Assembly (NCBI GenBank): GCA_013368445.1 | Contig: JAACJO010000020.1 | Coordinates: 620,001-684,000 of the forward strand | DNA from: Leucocoprinus leucothites | Taxonomy: Eukaryota > Basidiomycota > Agaricomycetes > Agaricales > Agaricaceae | Direction of reading: 5' to 3' | Length of the DNA stretch: 64,000 nucleotides | In this document: piece by piece, positions 55,062-64,000 of the stretch | How positions within the stretch are numbered: the stretch's first letter is position 1 | How the letters are laid out: each line of letters starts with the position of its first letter | Notes under the pieces: generated by a model | Database searches by the model: none | Seen by the model: the letters and a program-made list of their open reading frames with translations, nothing else | What the model was told of the DNA's origin: nothing | Translations under genes and position numbers: made by a program

Positions 55062-57487
55062 GGAGCTGCAGGCACTGTGGGCATCGCGGACGACGAGGGT
55101 AGAGGATAACGATATAGACGAAGAACGGAAAATGAATATTAAAGTTTTTGATGACAGATTTAAAGTTGGCTCACCTTGTTGTTGGACTTGCGGGAGGAGA
55201 AATTTGAGAGCGGTTGGGCGTGAATTTGGACCCCGCTGACCCAACTCCGCCCTTTGTTTGTCCGGCCGTATTGCCTTTCTACACTTACTCGCTTCAGAAA
55301 TAACACTATATCATATTTTCTCGCGTTCCTGGACCCTCCTGCACATGCCAGATAGTCTTCAGACGGTCTCCATGCAGCCCTTGTGTCCTGCTCTCCGCCT
55401 GAATTTAGAGTTTGGCGGAACCTGGAATGATGACTAAGCACACTCGATATGTCGCCGACACATTTCCACTAATTTGTAGTCTTGACCACAACGGGCTTTG
55501 ATTTTTCTATCGGCGACGATCGCGGAGGATTTGCAACTCTACCTCTGGCGTCTATAATGATTTTCTGATGCTCTGAGTTGCTTGCTGTCGGTTTCTGCCT
55601 TCGTCTTGTCGTCTGCTTCCGATGAGCCCATTCGATACATTGACTCCCCGCAATGAATGTTCAACAAGAACTCTTGTCAATAGCGGAGTATAGTTGACCC
55701 TGTTAGAGCAGAAACTGGCGCTTCATCACCTCTCAATCAGCGACCTTTCGGCATACCTTCCCGGCATAATTTCGTCTTGACGTCTTGCCATGTGCTATCT
55801 GAGAACTCCGTTGTCCTTTGTGGGTCGCGTGTCGACGACAGGCACTTCAGTTCGTGTGTTTCTGGAAACTATTCCTGTCGGTGCCAACAGCAACCGACAA
55901 TCGCCTCTGTTTCTGCCTCCGCTCTCCGTGGTCCATGGCGCTTAGTTTGCACGCCTGACCAGTTAACCCTGCTGCAAGCGTGCCAAAATACTTGCCAAAG
56001 CCTCCGACATTCGTGGAACACTGACACTAAACAAAGTATATCGCTGAGAAGAATAACCATGTCGGTTGCATTCTGGTCTTCGTTGCACACTGGCCTCAAA
56101 AATTTTGGCCTCTCCGATGAAGTCGTTTGATTTGAGAGACTTCCATTGTCGGGCAGGTAGTATGTCGCCGCATGATCCACTCTACTGACGATCCAAGTTT
56201 TAGGACTCCTCGCTTCATCTACTGGAAGTTTTTCTGACAAAAGTAGTACATCCAGGTTGTCGAGTCTCGTAGGTAAATCAGTCAGCTTAGCGATGTCATA
56301 ACATGTATCACCTCGGACTGAGTTTGTGCCTGGAAGATGATGATCCGACTTGTAGGCATGTGTGGCGTCGAAAGATCATCCTCACATCTCGGTCCGCCGC
56401 TAGCTTTTCTCTCACTAGGGCAGTATGGCCCAGACCTCTTCCCCACAAGCCTCTAACCTGCCCAGAAATCTGTAATTAAAATGAAAATGTGCCTACTTAT
56501 CTGTAAGGCCTTGTTTGGCTCAATGTATGACACAGCCACTAATCACGTTATCATCCAACGCGTTCCTAACTTGTTTTCCCATCTACCACAGCGGGTTGCA
56601 AAACGCGTCTTCTATTCTTTGACATACTCTATGAATCTTTTCTGCTTCTGATTTGCACGCGTCATCTCGCGTCGGTGCAACGGTTTCACGCGAGTCTAGC
56701 GCTCAAGAGAGAGCCATGGGCGTTCTATGTATTGATGTGGACACTAAACCGACAGATCGCAAATGCCAAAAATGAGAGCCCTTGTTCGACCGCTGTCCAT
56801 CTTTGATCTCAAAAACTCTCACCAAAGTCTGCTTCTCTGACAGCTCAAGCTTTCTGGAGATTTCAATCTCGGCATGGGTTGAACCTCGCACTCACGGATT
56901 GACATAACCATTCCGTATGTCTTCGTTGGTATGTCCGTTCGACCACAGATCAATCATTATAGTCACCAGTGACCCCCCCTTTAGTACACAATCCTCATTG
57001 AATTCTGCTGTTCTCGAACCTCGAAATATACCAGTTTCTCATCCAAAACCGCATCTCGGTGCTTACATACGATATCCGTGTCCCCCCCCTCCCGCGTGTT
57101 TACTGAAATCCGTAACTGGTAGGTATACTTCTTTGACTTGCGACTGATTTGATTTGATTTGATTTCTTCCCTTCCTCGGTGATGCTGGACAACCTTAGCC
57201 TTAGACCCATTCCCATTCATTTCATACATTAGTTCCACGCTTCCTCCCCCGTGCCTCTGGATTTTATTCGGGGAGGCCGAAGCCATCTGCCGCCCTGCCT
57301 AGACCAAACAAGGGTCACGGTCGGTTTTTTGAGTCCAGAATCCTAGATTCTGGGCATTAATCTTTCAACAAGCCCTTTTCGTCCTCTTCATCTCCCTCAT
57401 CTACTTTAGCCGAACTGGTATAAAGACTGGTTGGGTACACTACCCTTTGTCTGTGTTCGTTGCCCACTGAGTCTCTTGTTTTGAGCC
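55062..57487. promoter_or_regulatory. Long divergent intergenic region, WOPR regulator / WSC oxidase
   Basis: About 2.4 kb between the start codons of the WOPR regulator and the copper radical oxidase. Overlapping frames on both strands (55777-56130 plus, 55869-56240 minus) have no recognised features. A single TTAAAGTT lies at 55160-55167. The 120 bp before 57488 are pyrimidine-rich. Otherwise nothing is recognised. Confidence 0.5.
55160..55167 (+). promoter_or_regulatory. Possible Wor1-type WOPR binding site
   Basis: The octamer TTAAAGTT matches the core described for Candida Wor1 binding. It lies about 100 bp upstream of the WOPR gene's own ATG, a sensible place for autoregulation. A single 8-base match in 2.4 kb can arise by chance, so this is a weak call. 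Confidence 0.25.
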
Positions 57488-60400
57488 ATGGGGCTGTTTT
57501 CGATCTCAACGTTGGCTTTAGCCTTCACTTTCACTCCTGTATGTTTCTTCGCCGTCGTTGGGTCGTTTTGTGACCTGAAGTCGTGATGTCATGGACGCGT
57601 ACTGACTCTTTGATTACTGTTTTGTAGTTCATTCTCGCTAACGCGGATTCCTTTCATTCCTCACACCACAACGCCTTCCGCCACCGCCGACAATCGGTTC
57701 CTACAAAACTGCCTGGGAATTGGACCTCACTTGGATGTTATGTGTACGCTACCCTTTTCTTTCTGTTTCACTCTTCTATCTTCTTTGTCGGTCGTTCCCG
57801 TCCGTCGCGTTCTTTACATCACTTCCTACTCCCACTATCATGCTTCTTGAAGTGCTTCTAGTGTACTTACAGTGTTCTGTGCTTTGATACAGTGATAACG
57901 TTGGTGCAGGCCGTACTCTCAATGCCGCAAATACAGCCAGCGGAACATCAATGACTACTGAATCGTGTATCCAATTCTGCGGTTCGAAGGGGTACATTTA
58001 CGCAGGGACTGAGTATGGTGTAAGTGTTTTTACCTTCCCATCACTTACCAGTCTTTCCATCATTTGCTCTTCCGCCCCTCTTTACATCGCGCGTTTCGCA
58101 TTCTCCGCCACTGTACAATACGTATTATCACTCTACTTCAAACACCCTACCTCATTATCATCAAATTTTCACCTTCATACCGATGTGGCAATTGTACTAA
58201 CAATTCATCAATCATCTTTTACTAGGCCGAATGCTGTAAGCACTTCATCCCACCTCGATCCGTTCTCGAACCCCAAAAAGCTGATAACTTTCCTCCTCTT
58301 ACTCTTTTGGTTCTCCCCCTTTCTCATCCTATCTGACTTTATACTCTCCCTCCTCGTGTTCTTTGTCCCCTTTTCTACTTTTAACCTTCGGCTTCGCCGT
58401 TCTTGCCTTTTGCCTTGTTCGTCTTCTTATCTTCCCTCCATGCTTCTTTTCCCCTTTGTCTTCGGGCACGGCTTTCCGGTTTGTTTACCCGATTCGTTGC
58501 TCGTCGCTTTTTATCACCTGATGCCTCACGTACCCCTCACGAATACACTTCTTACTTTCCCGTGCTCCGGTGTCCCTATCCCGCCCCTCCCGCTTCCCCC
58601 TTTCGCCTTTTGCTTTCGGAAATAACGCGGTTTCTCTCCTCGCTCTTCCCTTTCCTCACTCTATATCTCTTCTTCCTTGTGGCCTCTTTTGATTGACAGA
58701 TTGCGATAATTCTATCAAGCATGGCGGCGCAAAAGTCGCTGCAACGGAATGCAACATGGCGTGCACTGGGAACTCACTTGAGCTCTGCGGTTCAGGCGGT
58801 CGTCTCAATGTATTCTTCAGCGGAGGTGCCGCGCCTGCTCCCCGTGCCGCTCCCGCTCCTCCTGCAGCACCATCAAAAATCGGAAATTGGGTCTCACTGG
58901 GCTGTTGGACGTACGTCTTTTCTGATCTTTCGCTGCACATTGTTCGCTGACATGAATTGACTGATATGTCGACATATTTTTTCGCTCGATTCTATTTCGG
59001 AATTCTTTTCCGGGACTATTTTTTAATATTGGACGGGACTATCAATCAACTGATCTTCTGTGATATATTGGCTCTCGATTGTTGGTTTCCTTTCTCATGG
59101 TGGAAAATTTGGGTTTGACTTTCTGTTGATGATGGGAATTTGATGGCTCGGCTGGGTCGGGACCTTGATCTTGGTTTCTCGGTCGATCCGATTTTTATCC
59201 CGGACTGGCGGATTTAACGGATTGTGGTTCTTTCGGCGGCGAAATCTGTCTGGAATCCTGATGTTATACTCTCGGATTCGGGATTGGATTTCGGGATTGT
59301 TATACTCTTTTCGTTGCTGGGCATCTTGACAATGGGCGGTGGCGGTTGACTTCTGGCTTTTGGCTTTGTACTCGAACTGTTTGTTGGGTTGGTGACTATC
59401 AGTGATGCCGTGAATGGCGCTCCTCGCAGTTTGTCTGTCGGTATGGGTGTCAATGGTCCAATGACGGATGAGCTCTGTACTGCCGCTTGCTTCCAAAACG
59501 GATATCCTCTCGCCGGGACGGAATTTGCTGGGTACGTACATACCCTTACACACCCTCCACCCAAAGCTTCTTTCCTTTTCATTTCATCCCGGGTGTTGGA
59601 TAGAAACTGACAAATAACCATTCTTTTTCATTTTTAATTTCATCTTATCTCTCTTTGACGCGATATAGTGAATGCTGTAAGTTCTGCAAATTCCGACTCT
59701 TATCGGAATACTCCCATTGCTGACTTATTGTAACTTTGAATGTTTGATAGACTGTGGTACTGCTCTGAACGCAGCTGCGACCAAGGCTAACGATGCGGAT
59801 TGTAATATGGTCTGCAATGGAAACTCGTCCGAGACGTGTGGTGGTCCGAATCGGCTGAACGTTTACAATTACACTGGGACAGATCTACCAGCGAACCCTG
59901 GAGGTGGAAACCAAGGGGGAGGTGGACCTGCAACTGTTTTCCCTGTCCTCAGTGGTTTGCCAACTGGTTGGGCGTATAATGCTTGCTGGGTGTGAGTTCC
60001 GCTGCAGTGCTTGATATGGCAGGGATGATCACTGACATGGTATTGGACAGTGATAATGCCCACGGTCGTATTCTCCAGAACCAGATCCCAGACACCCAGA
60101 CTATGACTGTGGAGAGCTGTATTCATGCTTGTGCTGCTCAAAACTTTACGGTCGCTGGTCTCGAGTTTTCTAGTGAGTGTCTCCTTTCAGAACACAAAGA
60201 ACGATTATTGACAAATCGTGTGTAGCCCAATGCTGTGAGTGACATTTCAGAAGAAGAGAGTCAATTTGTCGTGTTCATGAACCTTCTTTCTCAGTCTGTG
60301 GTCCCAATCTGGTTGCTGGTGCCGTTCCTGCCCTCGAGTCCTCTTGTAACATGGGGTGTGCAGGAAATGCTACGTACGTGCCTCTGCTCTCATCCAATAT

Positions 60401-63060
60401 GCCTTCGTCAGACTAAACATTTTGATTTGTAGCGAGGCATGCGGTGGTCCATCTCGCACCTCCGTTTATACTGCAGGCCAACTCACGGTATTCCCTGTTC
60501 CGACGCCGATAAAGGAAAACCTGCCCGGAAACTTCACCTACGCTGGTTGCTTGCAGTAAGATTTTTATCATTATCTCAGGTGTATCATGTCTGACGGTGT
60601 CACAGTGAAGTTGATGGAGCACGTATCTTACCTTGGATGCTTGAATGGCCCACGAACAACTCGGCTACTGCTTGTATGGAGCAATGTGCAGCATACGGAT
60701 ATCCTGCTGCAGGTGTCGAGGTAGACTCTTTTCTTTATTCTTACGCTTCCCTTTGCTGACCACGTTGGTGTTCAGTTCGGTATTCAATGCTGTATGTATT
60801 TGGACCGGATGCCTCTTTCTTGAGACTGACTTGAACCTTAGTCTGCGGTGATATTACTGACGTCACGGCTGTGAACGGTGTCATTGGAAATGAGGCTGAC
60901 TGTAACATTCCTTGCCCTGGCGATCCAGCTCACCTTTGTGGTGGTGGGGCTCGTCTCAATTACTACACTTGGCAAGGTGACCTCAACATCTGGCATAAGC
61001 CTACTGTCACTGGGCGGTATGAGGTGCGTTCATCATTTACCATGTTCTCCATGAAATGACGTTAATTACCCCCTGATAGTTCTTTGGTAAGATTTTCTAT
61101 TCAATCTTCTGGCGAATGTTCTGATCAGTCGCTTCGCCTGCGATTTCAGTTCCTGGGTGAGTTTCGCGGAAATAATTATTGTCAGTCAAGCTCTGAAACT
61201 GTATCAGTGTCATCGTTCCTTTAATCGCTACTGTCGGTATCAACAACAAAGTTACTTTCCTCGAAAAGCACGGAACAGGGTATGTCACCTCCCTCAAAGT
61301 CCCTGCTATATTGCTCAGCAAGATGACTTCAGATTCCCGAACTCCACTGGTGCATTCGAGTTGGACCCTACCCTAGTCAAGAACTTTGACTTGGCCTGGC
61401 GTGAACTTAATGGCGTCAAGACTGACGTCTTCTGCGCTGGAAGCGTTATACTTCCAGACAAGGCTGGAAGGCAGATTAACGTTGGTGGGTGGTCGGGTGA
61501 GTCGACCTTTGGAGTCCGTCTTTTCACCCCCAACGGTGCACCTGGCGTCAACTCGACCAGTGATTGGGAGGAAGACTACCCCGCTCTCGCTTTGCAGGTA
61601 CGTACGCGTTATCTAAATCATAGTTAAAAGCTGATCAGTTGTATGTAGAGAGGCCGCTGGTACCCTACTGCTGCCATTCTCTCTAACGGCTCTGTCCTCG
61701 TAATAGGTGGAGAGATTGGTAGTAATGATCGTGCTCAACCCAACCTTGAGATTCTACCTAAGCCAGCAGGTGGTGATACTGTCATTGATCTACCCTGGCT
61801 CCAAAGGACGGATCCGAACAACTTGTACCCTTTCATCATCATTCTTCCTAGTCAGAACATCTTCGTTGGTATGTTCGAGCCTTTTGATATATTTGACGTG
61901 ATCCTGATGTACCCTCCAAGGATACTGGAATGAGGCCCGTATTCTGAATCCCGCCAGCTTCGACACCATTAAGGAGCTACCCAACATGCCTGGGAACGTG
62001 AATAACTTCCTTGCGGGCCGTACTTACCCCTTGGAAGGAGCCGCTGTTCCTCTTCCTCAGCATGCCCCCTATACTGATCCTCTAGAGATTCTCATCTGTG
62101 GTGGTTCGACTGTAGGCGCTGCACAAGCTTCCGATAATTGCGTCTCCCTTCAACCTGAGGCAGAAGAACCCACATGGGTGATTGAACGCATGGTTAGTTG
62201 CCTTGGCGTACAACTTGGGCACAACATCTACTAACGAGCATTATCTAGCCTTCGAAACGTGTTCTCGCCTGCATGGTCTCACTCCCCGATGGTACATTCA
62301 TGATCATGAATGGTGCTCATCAAGGCGTCGCCGGATTCGGCTTGGCGAATGATCCCAACCTCGGTGCTGTCTTGTATGACCCAACCCTCCCGCGTAATCA
62401 ACGTATGTCGATCCTCAACAACACGATCGTGGCCCGCATGTACCATTCCGAAGCTATCCTGCTTCCTGATGCACGTATCCTGGTTTCTGGCTCCGACCCG
62501 CAGACCAACTTCGATAACGGTACTGTCAGGTATCCCGAGGAATTCCGTGTAGAGGTACGTCGCTTGGAGAACTCCAAGGATCTGACTCGGGCTCATGGTT
62601 CTATCTTCAATAGGTCTATGTACCACCTTACCTTGCCAGTGGCCAGAAACAACCCACTTTCAACATCACCGAAAAAGACTGGGTTTACAACGGTCATTAC
62701 ACCATCACCAACATCAAGCTATTCCAAGGATCTATTTCCAACCTTCGTGTATCCCTCCTTGCAGGTTAGATATTCTCTGGCATTATCAGTGATTGTGTAT
62801 TAACGATGATCATAGCCGTGTCGAGCACACATGGAAATACAATGGGTGCCCGTACTATTTTCCCTTCTTTCTCTTGCAGTGGTACAAGCTGCACTATCCA
62901 GGCCCCACCCAATGCTGGCGTCTCTCCTCCAGGCTGGCACATGTTATTTATCTTGGATGGACCTACACCTTCACACGCTCAATGGGTCCGCATCGGTGGA
63001 GACCCATCTCAGCTTGGCAACTGGCCGAACATCCCTGGCTTCACTCTTCCTGGGGTTTAG
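57488..63060 (+). CDS. Glyoxal oxidase-like copper radical oxidase (AA5_1) with four WSC domains
   Basis: A secreted oxidase expected to oxidise aldehydes or alcohols and make H2O2. A signal peptide ([15 protein letters not shown], continued FILANA after the first intron) precedes four WSC carbohydrate-binding domains, starting [47 protein letters not shown] and [15 protein letters not shown]. Each ends with a CGG or CGSG cluster. In every WSC domain the (E/Q)C(Y/F) codons lie on a microexon: 58226-58235 (10 nt), 59669-59676 (8), 60226-60234 (9) and 60776-60791 (16). The catalytic barrel follows ([20 protein letters not shown] with the cross-link cysteine, [51 protein letters not shown] with Tyr-His), and a C-terminal module with [11 protein letters not shown]. 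Ends LPGV. Confidence 0.92.
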
Positions 63061-64000
63061 TTTAGTTTATGCGGTGCTCTGTTCGGATTTTGACAGACTA
63101 TGGCAGCTTATCTCATATACTCTCCGCTATAGGACATCTGGTACTATACCTTTTCGTTCTCTTAAACCTAGGCGATGTAGTTCAGCGTACATTGGACATA
63201 TCTCGTTACTTATTGTTATTTTAAAGAATTTGGTTCTTGTACTTGATTCTAGGCACAGGCCATAACATCAGCCAGTTATTGATTACCAGCATCCCCAGGC
63301 ACGATGAGTTGGCTTGATACATCTCGCTCTGTGTCATACATACTAGGGAGTACTTCAGTAGCACTCTCACGAGTTACCGTTGTCCTTTTACTCACGATCG
63401 GCGAGTGAAAATCTCTGTTTTTGATTGTTTGATGGGTTTTTGACGTTATGCCCCACCACCCCCTGTGCGAGGCACACAGGTACTACACCTGCACTGCCAG
63501 GCCGGAAGACCCCGTGAATCGAAGGCCGCCCGCCTGTGGTCACCCGACTGAGAGGGCACCTTACCATAGGTCCACCAACTATAAGCAATCTCTCCACAAC
63601 CACCATCATACTCGGAGCTGATGCGCAACCAGCATACGCACCCTGATAGATGACCGCAGCTATTTCCAGCTAAGGAGGCATATCGAAGAATGGAGCCCTT
63701 CTGAATATGATTGACAAGTTGATGGTTTTGGCTGAGATATTTCTGCCAGGACCGTCACTTTTCAACGGTTGTTGGTTCATTTGAAACAAGACTTGGGGTC
63801 ACCAACAGTGATCGACTGATCATTAAGCCATAAGCACTGTGATAATCGTTGATTTTGTAATCACTGATGTACAAATGACTCTGGTCCCAGGTTCTTTCCA
63901 GCTCCCAGTTGATCATTATTCAACAAGACAGTTCATCCTGCTGATTCTTACACAGCATCTCTGAGGAACTGTGGCTGACTGTTGGCAGTGGCATATAACA
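63061..64000. other. 3' flank and window edge
   Basis: About 0.9 kb after the oxidase. A minus-strand frame at about 63446-63650 reads as a Cys/Trp-containing peptide (ISSEYDGGCGEIAYSWWTYG) without a known family or clear exon partner; it could be an exon of a gene mostly outside the window. Nothing firm is recognised. Confidence 0.35.

Overview
The window is nuclear DNA from a basidiomycete fungus, most likely an Agaricomycete. Almost every gene is cut by many short GT-AG introns (about 40-60 bp), and the family content fits: a DUF6534 seven-helix protein, a WSC/copper-radical oxidase, a seven-helix ankyrin protein, a WOPR regulator and a secreted GmrSD_C/HNH nuclease. I recognise no tRNA, rRNA, CRISPR array or intact transposon. 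Exon edges below were read by eye from frame, GT/AG sites and family alignment knowledge, so gene ends are firmer than some inner splice sites.

Layout. 0.2-13.6 kb: ornithine carbamoyltransferase (-), a gene-poor stretch, a proline-rich orphan (+), NBS1/nibrin (-) and a JmjN-JmjC-ePHD-Tudor-like KDM4 demethylase (-). 13.6-18.1 kb: about 4.5 kb with no recognisable gene. 18.1-29.1 kb: C2H2 zinc-finger factor (+), FAD monooxygenase (+), an ASXH/DEUBAD protein (+) tail to tail with a BAP1/UCH37-type ubiquitin hydrolase (-), a GH5 glycoside hydrolase (+), and a secreted nuclease (-). 29.1-38.6 kb: a frameshifted DPH3 copy (+), a DUF6534 membrane protein (+), a cytochrome P450 (-), and gene-poor DNA. 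38.6-50 kb: kinesin-14 (-) divergent from a short-form tRNase Z (+), a seven-helix ankyrin protein (+), and a GT15 mannosyltransferase (-). 50-64 kb: MDP-1 phosphatase (+), a WOPR (Gti1/Pac2) regulator (-), and a four-WSC-domain glyoxal oxidase-like copper radical oxidase (+).

Most neighbours have unrelated housekeeping, chromatin or secretion roles. The exception I find most interesting is the adjacent pair at 22.3-25.5 kb. In animals an ASXH/DEUBAD protein (Asx/ASXL) activates a UCH deubiquitinase (Calypso/BAP1) to form PR-DUB, which removes ubiquitin from histone H2A. Here the gene for each half sits side by side, and the UCH has BAP1-like residues plus a lysine-rich, AT-hook-like insertion. 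Two other themes stand out at gene-structure level: serial 8-16 nt microexons at the same place in each WSC domain, and an ankyrin array in which most repeats have their own phase-1 exon.
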